Positions 8,559 through 18,020 of a stretch of 64,000 nucleotides of DNA are shown here, piece after piece. Source of the stretch: Nitrosarchaeum sp. GTDB lineage: Archaea; Thermoproteota; Nitrososphaeria; Nitrososphaerales; Nitrosopumilaceae. Made by a program: the position numbers and the translations under genes. The notes under the pieces were generated by a model, which had not been told where the DNA came from, ran no database searches, and saw nothing but the letters and a program-made list of their open reading frames with translations. Where the stretch lies: positions 186,001 through 250,000 of the forward strand of contig NZ_JAVYIM010000002.1 of NCBI RefSeq assembly GCF_035968265.1, written 5' to 3'. Every line of letters begins with the position of its first letter. Position 1 is the stretch's first letter.

Positions 8559-9506
8559 TTAAAAAGTATCCAATCCTTTAAAATCAATTTTTACAGAAAA
8601 GCATTCATAGTCTTTCATCTTTAATTCTGAAATAATTTTTTCTAAATTTGATTCATCAGATAAAGCAATAATACATCCACCTCCACCTGCACCCGTAATT
8701 TTTGCCCCAAATGACGAATTTTCTGCTATTTTTATCATTTTTCGTAATTTTTCATTAGAGATGCCTATCATTTCTAAAAATTCTTGATTGTCCTTCATAC
8801 ATTTACCCAATCCCTGTAAATCATTGTTTTTTAACATGATGCTAACACGATTTACTAACTCTAATTCTTTTTGGCACATAATGGAAAATTTTTCTTCATT
8901 TTTTTCTTTGAATTGTTTAACATTTGACACAACCACCTCTGTTGAATGCTCAATGTTAGAATTTGCAATAACGAGGTGAAAGTTTGGTTCAGATTTAATT
9001 TGAGAGAATCCTTTTTCCTTATCGTACTCCATCAGTCCACCAAACGTACAAACTGTGCAATCTGCTCCTGATGTATTTTGAAAAATTGTTCTTTCTGCTT
9101 CTATGGCTAACTCTAAAATTTTATCTTTATTGGTTTTCTCAAATAATTTGGATATTGCAGCTGCACCTGCTACGCAACATGCAGATGATGATCCTAATCC
9201 TACTCCCGTCGGAATTTCTGATTTTACATAAATCTTAATTCCCTCTGATTGATTGTGTTTTTTAATCATTTTATTTGCTAAATATACAAATGGTTTTAAT
9301 GGCGAACTTATTTCATTCATTGATTTATTGGGTGAAACTTCTAATTCTCCGATGTTTGATTTAATTATAATTTTGTTTTCAGGAATTCTTTCAGCAGTGA
9401 CTATAACTCTTTTATCAATAGCACAAAGAATTGCTTTTATTCCATACACAACAAAATGTTCTCCAAAAAGAATGACCTTTCCAGGTGCAGAAGCTTTAGA
9501 AATCAA
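8559..9506 (-). CDS. mvk: Mevalonate kinase
   Basis: This 315-residue GHMP kinase phosphorylates mevalonate. It shows the N-terminal SAPGKVILFGEHFVVYG motif, the ATP-binding PTGVGLGSSSA loop (about residue 95) and the C-terminal KITGAGGGGCI motif. The protein is soluble and of normal length for archaeal MVK. It overlaps the upstream MEMO gene by 4 nt (ATGA type) and feeds the next enzymes of the operon; the phosphomevalonate-handling steps must be encoded elsewhere. Confidence 0.95.
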   Translation of the reverse strand: MISKASAPGKVILFGEHFVVYGIKAILCAIDKRVIVTAERIPENKIIIKSNIGELEVSPNKSMNEISSPLKPFVYLANKMIKKHNQSEGIKIYVKSEIPTGVGLGSSSACCVAGAAAISKLFEKTNKDKILELAIEAERTIFQNTSGADCTVCTFGGLMEYDKEKGFSQIKSEPNFHLVIANSNIEHSTEVVVSNVKQFKEKNEEKFSIMCQKELELVNRVSIMLKNNDLQGLGKCMKDNQEFLEMIGISNEKLRKMIKIAENSSFGAKITGAGGGGCIIALSDESNLEKIISELKMKDYECFSVKIDFKGLDTF

Positions 9507-10336
9507 GTGAAAATGATCGACCCATATCCAACAACAGAACTCTTATCTCCTGAAATATCTCCACTTGTGGCATATTTTAATAGCTCTCCTTTTGTTGCAC
9601 CGATCTCTTTACATGCAATCATTGTTGATGCGATGGCACCATATCCACATGCACTAATGTCTCTTTTATGTAAAACATCATAAAATCTATCTACATCTAA
9701 CTCTAAAATAGGCTCAATTAATGCTGAATCTTGTTCATGTGCAAACTCGTTAGACTCGTAATGTGTAAAATCTGAAGAACCTATGATCATGACTTTGTTT
9801 TTCTGAGCTATTTTTGCCACGGCAGTACCCACTTTAATTGCAATTTCTTTACTCTGATTTATTAAAGCAATGGGAACTATTTTGAAATTTGCTGCAATCT
9901 CTTGTAACATTGGAATTTGTACTTCAAGACTGTGTTCTCTTGAATGAGAAAAATTATCTATTTCAATTACATCTGTTAATTTTGAAATCTCTTCTGTAAT
10001 TTCAGAATCCACTTCGACTTCTCCTAGAGGTGTTTCCCATTTAGTATCTATCATTGTTGCTACACTACTTCCTATTCCCCAATGATTTGGTCCTATGATG
10101 ATGAATAGATCTGGTAGGTCTGAAGATATTTCATAAAATGAGTTACATGCTATTGGACCTGAATATACATATCCTGCATGTGGGCAAATCACTCCAAAAA
10201 TTTTTTTTTTGATATTTGATGGTGGGATTTTACCTGGACCGAAATTATGCAGAAAACATTCTTTGATTACTTTTTTTAATTCTTTTTTTTCATTTGGATA
10301 GAACATTCCGGCTACTGCCGGCGTTCTAATTTGCAT
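9503..10336 (-). CDS. MEMO1/AmmeMemoRadiSam-type protein
   Basis: This 277-residue protein is of the MEMO family, related in fold to extradiol dioxygenases. Family motifs are RTPAVAGMFYP at the N-terminus, CPHAGYVYSGP (metal-binding His), REHSLEVQIPML (HSLEVQ hallmark) and SSDFTHY. The chemistry of archaeal members is not settled. Its place between rpsB and mevalonate kinase is widely conserved in archaea, and it overlaps rpsB by one base and mvk by four, so it is firmly in the operon. Confidence 0.92.
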   Translation of the reverse strand: MQIRTPAVAGMFYPNEKKELKKVIKECFLHNFGPGKIPPSNIKKKIFGVICPHAGYVYSGPIACNSFYEISSDLPDLFIIIGPNHWGIGSSVATMIDTKWETPLGEVEVDSEITEEISKLTDVIEIDNFSHSREHSLEVQIPMLQEIAANFKIVPIALINQSKEIAIKVGTAVAKIAQKNKVMIIGSSDFTHYESNEFAHEQDSALIEPILELDVDRFYDVLHKRDISACGYGAIASTMIACKEIGATKGELLKYATSGDISGDKSSVVGYGSIIFT

Positions 10337-10959
10337 TACTCTATTTCCTCTTCCGTTATCTTTGTCTCAAAATCATCGATTTCGTATTTCATTGGTTCAT
10401 CTTCTTTTAATTCTCCTCTTTCGATTAGAATTTGACGAACCAATAACCAATATACCGTGGCAAGAGCTTTTCTTCCTCTGTTGTTTGCAGGAATAATTAC
10501 ATCAAGTTTTGATGTAATGTTATCTGTATTTGAAATTCCGATTACTGGGATGCCTGCATTTGTAGCTTCTGTAATTGCTTGTACATCCACTTGAGGATCG
10601 GAAATTAAAACTAATTTTGGTTCAATATAATATGGTAAAGATGGATTTGTAAGAGTTCCAGGCATAAATCTACCAAGTAATTTTTTAGAACCTAGCATTT
10701 CGCAAAATTTCTCAATTGGAGTATTGGCATACTGTCTAGCTGAGCATACAATTAGCTTATCTGTTCCTAAACGATTGATAAATTTAGCTGCTATTTTGAT
10801 TTTTTCTAATGTTATATCAATATCTAACATGTAAAGTCCTTCAGGACTGGCTTTTGTGATAAACGGAGTCATGAATTTCGTCTTTACTGGAGTTCCTACT
10901 CTGATTCCAGTAGATAGGATCTTCTTTTTGATATCTGTGGATTCTGCTTGTTCACTCAT
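10336..10959 (-). CDS. rpsB: 30S ribosomal protein S2
   Basis: This 207-residue protein is the archaeal S2p/SA-type ribosomal protein. Recognisable parts are the GTPVKTKFM N-terminus, RFMPGTLTNPSLPYYIEPKLVLISDP and IPVIGISNTDN, all conserved S2 segments. It has an acidic tail of about 25 residues. S2 assembles late on the small-subunit head/body junction. It follows enolase by 7 nt, and the next gene overlaps its stop, so translation is probably coupled. Confidence 0.97.
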   Translation of the reverse strand: MSEQAESTDIKKKILSTGIRVGTPVKTKFMTPFITKASPEGLYMLDIDITLEKIKIAAKFINRLGTDKLIVCSARQYANTPIEKFCEMLGSKKLLGRFMPGTLTNPSLPYYIEPKLVLISDPQVDVQAITEATNAGIPVIGISNTDNITSKLDVIIPANNRGRKALATVYWLLVRQILIERGELKEDEPMKYEIDDFETKITEEEIE

Positions 10960-10966
10960 AGCGATT

Positions 10967-12205
10967 TTAAATCTCTGCCATACCGCGTATTAAATCATGC
11001 TCTGATAGGCGTATAAGCTCGTTTAGCTTTGCGACTCTTTCTCCACCTACTATGCCAACTTTGAGCATTTTTGACTTTGTTGCTAATCCTATGTGGGCAA
11101 TATGCGAATCTGTAGATTCTCCAGATCTATGTGATGTGATTAATTTTATATTATTTTGGTTAGCTACTTTGGCAAATTCAAATGCATCATAAAGACTACC
11201 TGCCTGATTGACTTTTAGGATTGCAGCATTACATGATTTCATGTTGATTGCCTTTGTTAGAATGTCTTTATTTGTAACCGTTAGATCATCTCCTGTTACT
11301 AATGTTTTTGGAAATTTAGTAGTTAATTCTGCCATGTCTTCAAAAGCTTCTTCATGAACTGCATCTTCTGCATAAATTAATTTGTATTTTTTAATAATAT
11401 TTGCTGCAAATTCAATTTGTTCTTCTGAAGAATTCACAAATCCTGCTCTTTCATAAACATATTTCTCTTTTTCTTCACTCCATTGAGTAGATGATGCAAA
11501 ATCTACTCCTAATGCCACTTCTTTACCTAATGTAAATCCCAAATTCTCACAAGCTTTTGCTGAAAGTTCTAATGCTTTTTCATTTTTTAATTTTGGAGCC
11601 CATCCCCCTTCATCCCCTCGTCCATTAGTAAAACTTGGATCTTCTTTTTCCAAAATACGACGTAATTCCTTATGAACTGCCAAATTAGTTTCAATTGCAT
11701 CTCTAATTGTTTTTGTTCCTATGGCACAAATCAAAATTTCTTGTATATCTGGAGTTCCTGGTCCTGCATGAGCCCCTCCTCCTAAAATATTTCCTAAAGG
11801 AAACGGAAATTTGAAAGATGACTCTGATGATAATGTTTGAAACAAAGAAGTGTCATTTGCTTTTGATGCTGATTCCATTGAAGCAATACTTACTGCAAAT
11901 GCAAGGGCACCTCCAATTTTTGCATAATTTGAAGATTGATCTATACTTCTTAGTGTATCGTGTATGGTCTTCAAATCTGACGATTCTAAACCAATAAATT
12001 TTTGAGCATTCTCATTTAATATTCTAAGGCTTTCTTCAGGTTTTTCATTTGGGAAACTTACTGCTTCATACTTTCCAACACTTGCTCCAGAAGGTGCACA
12101 AACTCTACCTAGAAATTTATTTTCTGATATGATATCAACTTCGATAGTTTTACTTCCACGACTATTGTAAATAATACGTCCATTAATGGATGTTATTTTT
12201 GACAA
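10967..12205 (-). CDS. eno: Enolase
   Basis: This 412-residue enzyme interconverts 2-phosphoglycerate and phosphoenolpyruvate. The N-terminal RGSKTIEVDI and SGASVGKYEA loops, the metal ligands in VDFASS, YAEDAVHEE and VTGDDLTVTN, and the C-terminal SHRSGESTD active-site segment are all visible. The length is normal. Its position between rpoN and rpsB is the usual archaeal arrangement. In an autotroph it would serve gluconeogenesis from the 3-hydroxypropionate/4-hydroxybutyrate cycle, which is inference. Confidence 0.97.
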   Translation of the reverse strand: MSKITSINGRIIYNSRGSKTIEVDIISENKFLGRVCAPSGASVGKYEAVSFPNEKPEESLRILNENAQKFIGLESSDLKTIHDTLRSIDQSSNYAKIGGALAFAVSIASMESASKANDTSLFQTLSSESSFKFPFPLGNILGGGAHAGPGTPDIQEILICAIGTKTIRDAIETNLAVHKELRRILEKEDPSFTNGRGDEGGWAPKLKNEKALELSAKACENLGFTLGKEVALGVDFASSTQWSEEKEKYVYERAGFVNSSEEQIEFAANIIKKYKLIYAEDAVHEEAFEDMAELTTKFPKTLVTGDDLTVTNKDILTKAINMKSCNAAILKVNQAGSLYDAFEFAKVANQNNIKLITSHRSGESTDSHIAHIGLATKSKMLKVGIVGGERVAKLNELIRLSEHDLIRGMAEI

Positions 12206-12206
12206 A

Positions 12207-12443
12207 CTATTCTAATTCTGATTGGACTTCTTGGTGTCTTCTTTGGATTGCTTCATAAAATGGAATAACCTGTTGAATAGTTTCCACTGTAGTCAAAAGC
12301 ATTCTTCTACAACAATATCTGTTAATTCCCAAAGAATCTAGTCCTTTAGCTGGATCTTCTCCAGATCTTACTTTATTTTGATAATCTTCATACTTATCAG
12401 CAATTAAATTTCCACAGGTAAAACATCGAACAGGAATTAACAT
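12207..12443 (-). CDS. rpoN: DNA-directed RNA polymerase subunit N (Rpb10-like)
   Basis: This 78-residue protein starts MLIPVRCFTCGN, the near-invariant opening of RpoN/Rpb10. The zinc site is CFTCG plus the CC pair in NRYCCRRM. It binds the Rpo3-Rpo11 platform of archaeal RNA polymerase. The open frame extends upstream to 12479, but the family N-terminus fixes the start at ATG 12443. It heads the rpoN-eno-rpsB operon, and its stop is 1 nt from the eno start. Confidence 0.97.
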   Translation of the reverse strand: MLIPVRCFTCGNLIADKYEDYQNKVRSGEDPAKGLDSLGINRYCCRRMLLTTVETIQQVIPFYEAIQRRHQEVQSELE

Positions 12444-12465
12444 ACGTACAAAAAAGTAATCAAGG

Positions 12466-12477
12466 ATTATAAAAACC
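12466..12477 (+). promoter_or_regulatory. TATA box for tRNA-Leu
   Basis: The AT-rich box attataaaaacc is centred about 26 nt before the first base of the tRNA-Leu gene, which is the archaeal TATA-to-start distance. It also lies in the 5' region of the divergent rpoN gene, so promoters for both strands are packed within about 50 nt. Confidence 0.6.
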
Positions 12478-12495
12478 ATACAAGGATTTTTTATT

Positions 12496-12580
12496 GCGGG
12501 TGTCGCCCAGCCTGGCCAAAGGCGCTAGCTTGAGGGGTTAGTCTCTTAGGAGTTCGTGGGTTCAAATCCCATCACCCGCA
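12496..12580 (+). tRNA. tRNA-Leu (anticodon GAG)
   Basis: This is a class II tRNA. The acceptor stem GCGGGTG pairs with CACCCGC and is followed by discriminator A. The anticodon stem CTAGC/GTTAG encloses the loop TTGAGGG, giving anticodon GAG, which reads CUC/CUU. A long variable arm and the T-arm GTGGG-TTCAAAT-CCCAT follow. Discriminator A and the long arm fit leucine. No intron is present and CCA is not encoded. Confidence 0.93.
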
Positions 12581-12603
12581 TATTATTTGGTTTAATGTTT
12601 ATT

Positions 12604-13218
12604 CTATTTTTGAAGTTTGTTTAATGCTGTAATCAGATCTGAACGTCTTTTCTCTTCAGTAATCGCACCTCTTACATCATCAATTAAAATACGATCTACG
12701 TCTATTTTTCTTCTAGCTTCTTTTACCACTTTATCATACATTGAAAATGGATACAAATTCAAATACAGATTTTCCATCACTTCAAAAATTCTTGTTGCCT
12801 CATCAATATCCCCAATCCTGATTTTATCGAAAATCATTCTTTTTAATTCTCCTATGCAATCCATTAATCCTAAAACATATGATTCTGGCATTACTCCTAA
12901 TTCTTTTTCTGAAGGAATTTCTTTTTTTTCAATTATGGCTATTAATGATGCAGCCTCGACAAATTCTTGTTCAGGCGTAATCATGTATTTTCGAAGATCA
13001 GGTGTAGTTTTTTTCTTATATTTTTTTAACAAAACATCTGCCTGTTTAAGATCATTTTTTGCTGTTTTAATATCTCCCTTGTGGGATGATATGATTGATC
13101 TGCTAGAAATAATTATTATTTCTCTTGTATTTTTTAATAAAAATTCTCTGGCATCCTGAATTTCTGTTAAAGATTTTGCAATTTTATTTAAAGATGGTTT
13201 TACTTTCTTTAATGTCAT
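12604..13218 (-). CDS. Translin family RNA-binding protein
   Basis: This all-helical protein (204 residues from the chosen start) has the translin/TRAX layout. An N-terminal EIQDAREFLLKNTREIII helix is followed by long helices, then the C-terminal GDIDEATRIFEVMENLYLNLYPF segment that is conserved in archaeal translins. Archaeal and eukaryotic members form ring-like oligomers that bind or cut small RNAs, including tRNA fragments. ATG at 13218 (MTLKKVKPSL) fits the family; the frame is open to 13251. It is convergent with the tRNA-Leu gene, which ends 24 nt away, and divergent from the epimerase gene. Confidence 0.82.
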   Translation of the reverse strand: MTLKKVKPSLNKIAKSLTEIQDAREFLLKNTREIIIISSRSIISSHKGDIKTAKNDLKQADVLLKKYKKKTTPDLRKYMITPEQEFVEAASLIAIIEKKEIPSEKELGVMPESYVLGLMDCIGELKRMIFDKIRIGDIDEATRIFEVMENLYLNLYPFSMYDKVVKEARRKIDVDRILIDDVRGAITEEKRRSDLITALNKLQK

Positions 13219-13291
13219 GTTGGTGTATGGCAAAAGCCTAGAATAAATCATTTGCCAAAGCTCTTATTTTGGAATATTTCTTTTCTATATT

Positions 13292-13939
13292 ATGGAGATA
13301 ACTGTAGATCAAATGTATCAAATAGAAAATAATGGTCATGCTATGGGTTTTTTAAAAAAATTTATGATGGAAAATGCAGGAGCTGCAGCTGTACGACGAT
13401 TAGTTGAAAAATTTGGAGATGTCACTTCAAAAAATATTTTGATTTTTGTGGGTATGGGTAATAATGGCGGTGATGGTCTAGTTATGGCAAGACATCTATC
13501 TGGATATGGATCTATAGTGACAGTACAACTTTTAGGATCTCCTGATAAAATAAAAACTGAAGAAAGTTCTTGGAATTGGTCCATTTTAAAGAAAATGCCT
13601 TCTGTAAAATTACTTAGCGGTGATAATTTACGCTTTGATTTTATTCCAGATGTAATTATTGATGCAATACTAGGTACTGGAATATCTGGTGAAATTAGAG
13701 AACCATATGTATCTGCAATTAATTACATTAACAATTCTACTTGCTTCAAGTTTGCAGTCGATGTTCCATCTGGGTTGGATCCACAAACCGGAGAAACCGC
13801 AAATATTTTTGTAAAATCTGACATGACAGTAACATTTCATAAAATGAAACAGGGTATACCAAAAAGAAAAGATTTGACTGGTGAATTATATGCAGAAAAG
13901 ATAGGAATTCCTCCAGAGGCTGAAGAGGGAGTATTATGA
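13292..13939 (+). CDS. nnrE: NAD(P)H-hydrate epimerase (YjeF N-terminal domain type)
   Basis: This 215-residue Rossmann-like protein interconverts the R and S forms of hydrated NAD(P)H. It shows the N-terminal helix with QMYQIE, then the phosphate-binding GMGNNGGDGLVMARHL loop (about residue 53), an Asp in IIDAILGTGI, and VDVPSGLDPQTG. Only the epimerase domain is present; the dehydratase domain often fused in other organisms is absent and must be separate or missing. The stop overlaps the next gene by 4 nt (ATGA), starting a three-gene operon. Confidence 0.92.
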   Translation: MEITVDQMYQIENNGHAMGFLKKFMMENAGAAAVRRLVEKFGDVTSKNILIFVGMGNNGGDGLVMARHLSGYGSIVTVQLLGSPDKIKTEESSWNWSILKKMPSVKLLSGDNLRFDFIPDVIIDAILGTGISGEIREPYVSAINYINNSTCFKFAVDVPSGLDPQTGETANIFVKSDMTVTFHKMKQGIPKRKDLTGELYAEKIGIPPEAEEGVL

Positions 13940-14547
13940 AAGTACATCAAATTCAAGTTGGGAACATGCAGAATTTTACTTATGTCGTAGAGGATGAAGA
14001 GACGGATCAAGCTATAGTGATTGACCCTTCTTGGGATCTTGAACAAATTGAACAAATCATTCAACGAAATAATTTAAAAATAAAATATATCGTAAACACT
14101 CATCATCATTTTGATCATACGCTAGGAAATGAGGGTATAGTGAAATTAACAAATGCAAAAATAATTCAGCATGAAAAATCAGAATTAAAACATGATATTG
14201 CTGTAAAAGATGGCGATGTAATTGAATTTGGGAATTCAAAGTTGACTGTTTTACACACTCCCGGTCATTCAAAGGATAGTATGTGTTTAATTGGAGATGG
14301 AAATTTTTTTTCTGGCGATACTCTATTCGTAGGAAATTGTGGACGAATAGACCTACCTGGCGGTAGTGCCAAAGAATTGTATCATAGCCTTTTTGATGTT
14401 CTTTATTCGTTAAATGACGATCTAATCCTTTACTGTGGACATAATTATGGAAATTCTTTGACATCTACTATTGGAAAAGAAAAGTTGACTAATTTTGTCA
14501 TGCAAAAACGAACTGAACAAGAGTTTCTTGACATGATGGGACAATGA
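13936..14547 (+). CDS. Metallo-beta-lactamase fold hydrolase (glyoxalase II-like)
   Basis: This 203-residue metallohydrolase has the dinuclear zinc motif THHHFDHTLG (HxHxDH), a second His in HTPGHSKDSM, Asp in SGDTLFVGNCGR, and a final YCGHNYGN His. The GRIDLPGG segment is typical of glyoxalase II-like and persulfide-dioxygenase-like members. Likely substrates are thioesters such as those of a small thiol; which one is unknown. It overlaps both neighbours by 4 nt in an ATGA arrangement, so it is translationally coupled in the operon. Confidence 0.9.
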   Translation: MKVHQIQVGNMQNFTYVVEDEETDQAIVIDPSWDLEQIEQIIQRNNLKIKYIVNTHHHFDHTLGNEGIVKLTNAKIIQHEKSELKHDIAVKDGDVIEFGNSKLTVLHTPGHSKDSMCLIGDGNFFSGDTLFVGNCGRIDLPGGSAKELYHSLFDVLYSLNDDLILYCGHNYGNSLTSTIGKEKLTNFVMQKRTEQEFLDMMGQ

Positions 14548-15617
14548 GCTATTTAGATGATTTTGAATTTTTTGGTAATGTCCACAAAGCCCAAAATTTT
14601 GTTGATGATGTTAAATCTGGAAATTTTTTGTTCTCACTTGCAATATCTTATACTGAGACTTGTGAAATCCCCGGCATAACATTTGCTGGTGCTGATAAAG
14701 ATTCAATAAAATTTACTCCTCCGGCAGACGCAGAATATCTTTACTATGGTTATTGTAAAACTATTGATAAAATTCCAATGACGCCTGATGGTAAACCTAC
14801 TCCTGGTTTACTTACTAAAACAGCATTGGAATCATGTAGCATTCCACATATAGTAATTAATGCTGGAAGTAAGATTTCTCCTCAGCTACCTTTCATACAA
14901 ACCGGTTTGTTACATGGACAAAATATTTCAGTTGAATCTGCAATGAGCGATTCTCAAGTATCTCAAGCAGTAGATTATGGCAGAATGGTGGGAAGAACTC
15001 TTGCTTCAATGACTGATTGTTTGATTATAGGCGAAAGTATTCCGGGTGGTACAACCACTGCACTTGCTGTATTACGTGGATTAGGATTCAAAGCGAATGT
15101 GAGTTCTAGTATCCCAAATAATCCTGTAGAACTAAAAAATCAAATTGTAAATACTGCATTAGAAAGAATAACTTCAAACAATCCCTATAATGTAATCTCT
15201 GAAGTTGGTGATCCTATGATTGCTTTTGTAACTGGTATGTTAAGCTCAGCATCTGAAGTGACAAAAGTAATGTTGGCGGGTGGTACACAAATGACTGCTG
15301 TATTGGCATTTGCCTCAAAAATTGGTTTCAATGAACAAAACACTGCTATTGGAACTACTTCCTATATCACTGATGATGAAAGTGCAAATTTTAAATCACT
15401 TGTTTCAGAGATTGCTGATATTCCAGCAATCTCTGTAAATCCTGGACTTGCACATTCAAAGTTTTCTGGACTAAAAGCATTCTCACAGGGATTTGCAAAG
15501 GAAGGAGTTGGTGCAGGCGGTAGTATGATTGCATCAATGATCAAAACTGGAAACAACGCAGCTAATTTTTTACCATTAGCCGAAAAAGAGTACCATAGAC
15601 TTTTTACTTCACTGTAA
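14544..15617 (+). CDS. CobT-like / UPF0284 family phosphoribosyltransferase
   Basis: This 357-residue protein matches the archaeal family related to nicotinate-nucleotide-dimethylbenzimidazole phosphoribosyltransferase (CobT), which activates the lower base in cobalamin synthesis. Characteristic segments are GESIPGGTTTALAVLRGLG, GDPMIAFVTGM and MLAGGTQMTAVLAFA, with a Gly-rich C-terminal AKEGVGAGGSMIAS. Thaumarchaea make B12, so a cobamide role is reasonable, but the family's exact reaction is not shown here. Its last 14 nt overlap the convergent glmS gene. Confidence 0.85.
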   Translation: MSYLDDFEFFGNVHKAQNFVDDVKSGNFLFSLAISYTETCEIPGITFAGADKDSIKFTPPADAEYLYYGYCKTIDKIPMTPDGKPTPGLLTKTALESCSIPHIVINAGSKISPQLPFIQTGLLHGQNISVESAMSDSQVSQAVDYGRMVGRTLASMTDCLIIGESIPGGTTTALAVLRGLGFKANVSSSIPNNPVELKNQIVNTALERITSNNPYNVISEVGDPMIAFVTGMLSSASEVTKVMLAGGTQMTAVLAFASKIGFNEQNTAIGTTSYITDDESANFKSLVSEIADIPAISVNPGLAHSKFSGLKAFSQGFAKEGVGAGGSMIASMIKTGNNAANFLPLAEKEYHRLFTSL

Positions 15618-17364
15618 CTGATTTAGCCAAATTTCTTGGATAATCTGGGTCCGTATCTTTTTCAATTGCAGCATAATATGATAACAATTGTATTGGAATT
15701 GTTTCCGAAATTGGATAAGCCAATTCACTAGTTTTTGGAATTTCTATCCAATAATCATACACATCACTTTTTTCATCTGATATACCGATAATCTTTGCAC
15801 CTCGTGCTTTAATTTCTCTAGCACTAGTTAATGTATCAGAATATGTGGAATCCTTTGGATTGATTATTATCACAAAAACATTGGAATCCATAAGTGCCAG
15901 AGGTCCGTGTTTTAATTCCCCTCCGGCAATTCCTTCTGCATGAATGTATGTAAGTTCTTTTAACTTCAAAGCTGATTCTATGGCTATTGGATAATGAACT
16001 CCTCTACCTAGAACGTAAATATCTGATATTTCTTTAATTTCCTTAGCAATGTTTCTTACTTGAGCATGATTTTCAAGAATCTTTGAAATTGCATTTGAGA
16101 TTTCTTTATAGTCGATAACAAAACTTCCATTACAAATCACTTCTACTAATTTGTATATTACAATAATTTGTGATGTGAAGCTTTTTGTTGCAGCAACTCC
16201 TATCTCTGGACCACAATTCATACCAATAATAAAATCTGATTCTCTTGCCAAAGATGATGTAAGCGAATTTACTATAGATATAATCTTGCATTTCTCTTTT
16301 TTAGCAATATTTACAGCTTCTAACACATCTGCACTTTCACCACTTTGAGAAATTGCAATTAATGTTGACTCTGGTTCAATTATATGAGATGAAAATTGTA
16401 ATTCACTTGAAATTATGGTGTCTACCTTAATTTTTGCATATTTTGCTAAAATTTGTTTTGCTATTAGCGCTGCATTATAACTAGTTCCACTTCCTGTTAT
16501 GTAGATATTATTTGAATTTTTAATATGATTTCCTGCATTTTTTATAGCATTTTTAGTATTCTCTCCTGATTTGAATATGATGTCTGGTTGTTCTGAAATT
16601 TCTTTTAATGTAAAATGTGCATAATCTCCTTTGTATGCATCAGCAAATTCTTTTGATACTTTAGTAATCTGTTGTTTTACAATATTTCCATTAAAATCAA
16701 AAATTTCCAATTTATCTTTTTCAATTAAAACAAAATTTCCATTTTCAATGTATATTGCATTATCTGTTTGTTCAATGAATCCTAAAACATCACTTGATAG
16801 AAAATAGCTGTTTTTTCCGATTCCTACAATTAACGGTTCATGAAACCTCGCAGCAGCCATTTGACCATTCTCAAACATTGCAACAAATGCATAATTCCCC
16901 TTCAACTCTGATACTGTTTTGATTATTGCATCTTTGACATTCTTGATCTTCTCATAATTTTTTTGAAGAAGATTCGCTATTACTTCGCTATCTGTTTCGC
17001 TTTTGAAAATATATCCCTCTTTTTCTAATTGTTTTTTTAATTCTTCAAAATTTTCTATAATTCCATTGTGTACTATTGCTAATTTTCCAGAATTGCTAGG
17101 ATGTGGGTGTGCATTGACATCTGTAACTTTTCCATGAGTTGCCCATCTAGTATGGCCTATTCCAATTTTTCCAGGTAATGAATCAAGTTGAATCTTGGAA
17201 TTTACCTCCTCTACTTTTCCAGTTCCTTTTTTTAATTCAATTTGACTATTTGATTCAGTTGCAACTCCTACACTATCATATCCCCTATATTCCATCCTCC
17301 TTAATCCTTTGACTATTATGGGCGCAGCTATTTCATTTCCATAATACCCAATAATTGAACACAT
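15604..17364 (-). CDS. glmS: Glutamine-fructose-6-phosphate transaminase (isomerizing)
   Basis: This 586-residue enzyme makes glucosamine-6-phosphate for glycan synthesis. The N-terminal glutaminase domain opens MCSIIGYYG, with Cys2 as the nucleophile, and continues RRMEYRGYDSVG and GHTRWATHG. Two SIS sugar-isomerase domains follow (YITGSGTSYNA, SQSGESADVLEA; then VLGRGVHYPIA and LKELTYIHAEGIAGGELKHG), and it ends in the conserved PRNLAKSVTVK. All parts are intact. In this organism it would supply amino sugars for surface glycoproteins. Confidence 0.97.
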   Translation of the reverse strand: MCSIIGYYGNEIAAPIIVKGLRRMEYRGYDSVGVATESNSQIELKKGTGKVEEVNSKIQLDSLPGKIGIGHTRWATHGKVTDVNAHPHPSNSGKLAIVHNGIIENFEELKKQLEKEGYIFKSETDSEVIANLLQKNYEKIKNVKDAIIKTVSELKGNYAFVAMFENGQMAAARFHEPLIVGIGKNSYFLSSDVLGFIEQTDNAIYIENGNFVLIEKDKLEIFDFNGNIVKQQITKVSKEFADAYKGDYAHFTLKEISEQPDIIFKSGENTKNAIKNAGNHIKNSNNIYITGSGTSYNAALIAKQILAKYAKIKVDTIISSELQFSSHIIEPESTLIAISQSGESADVLEAVNIAKKEKCKIISIVNSLTSSLARESDFIIGMNCGPEIGVAATKSFTSQIIVIYKLVEVICNGSFVIDYKEISNAISKILENHAQVRNIAKEIKEISDIYVLGRGVHYPIAIESALKLKELTYIHAEGIAGGELKHGPLALMDSNVFVIIINPKDSTYSDTLTSAREIKARGAKIIGISDEKSDVYDYWIEIPKTSELAYPISETIPIQLLSYYAAIEKDTDPDYPRNLAKSVTVK

Positions 17365-17420
17365 GGCTAATCTATTTTATAATGTGAGGGGTTATTTACT
17401 GTTAGACCTGTTTTTTATTA

Positions 17421-18011
17421 TTATTTGGTTGAAGAATTTTCTACGGCATCTTCAGATTCTTTGATTGCATCTATGTCCGAATTAACTTCTTGGGTTGTTT
17501 CTGGTTTTTTAGTACTTTCTAGCATACTTGGAATGTTAGATTCAGGTGAAAAGTGAATATTCTTTTCCTCTTCAAGTGTTACAATATATGATGGGATGTC
17601 TACCTTTCTATCTCCGATCATTATGTGTCCATGAATTACTGCTTGTCTTGCTTGATAAGGTGTTTTAAATCCAAATTTTCTTGTTACAATTGTTTGTAGT
17701 CTACGCGAAAGTAAATCGTTAACTTGGAGATTCAACACATCATCTAATGTTGATTCATTACTAACTAATCCAATTCTTGATAATGATTTCATCAAAATTG
17801 GTTCTTTTTCTAATCTAATTTCTTGTCTTAATGCAAGTAGTGATCTTGCTTGATGTCTAACTCGGGATAACTCTGTATGAGCTTTCCATAATTCTCTTTT
17901 TGATCTTAAACCAAAAGTTCCAAGAGTTTTTAATTCATCCATTTTTAATTCGTAATTTAGTGGTCTTTTTGGTTTTCGCCACATACGTCTTGGATATTTA
18001 GGATCTCCCAT
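17421..18011 (-). CDS. rpsD: 30S ribosomal protein S4
   Basis: This 196-residue S4p/S9e-type protein begins MGDPKYPRRMW and contains the S4 RNA-binding domain (RRLQTIVTRKFG, ARQAVIHGHIMIGDRKVDIPSYIV). The last 35-40 residues are an acidic, Ser/Thr-rich tail that looks disordered. It lies 9 nt after rpsM. The usual next gene, S11, is absent; glmS follows instead, so the classic S13-S4-S11 operon is cut short here. Confidence 0.96.
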   Translation of the reverse strand: MGDPKYPRRMWRKPKRPLNYELKMDELKTLGTFGLRSKRELWKAHTELSRVRHQARSLLALRQEIRLEKEPILMKSLSRIGLVSNESTLDDVLNLQVNDLLSRRLQTIVTRKFGFKTPYQARQAVIHGHIMIGDRKVDIPSYIVTLEEEKNIHFSPESNIPSMLESTKKPETTQEVNSDIDAIKESEDAVENSSTK

Positions 18012-18020
18012 TCAATTCAC

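Noticed and set aside
12496-12580. tRNA-Leu as an integration site for a mobile element
   Set aside because: There is no integrase, no direct repeat of the tRNA 3' end and no change of gene content nearby; both flanks are core genes.
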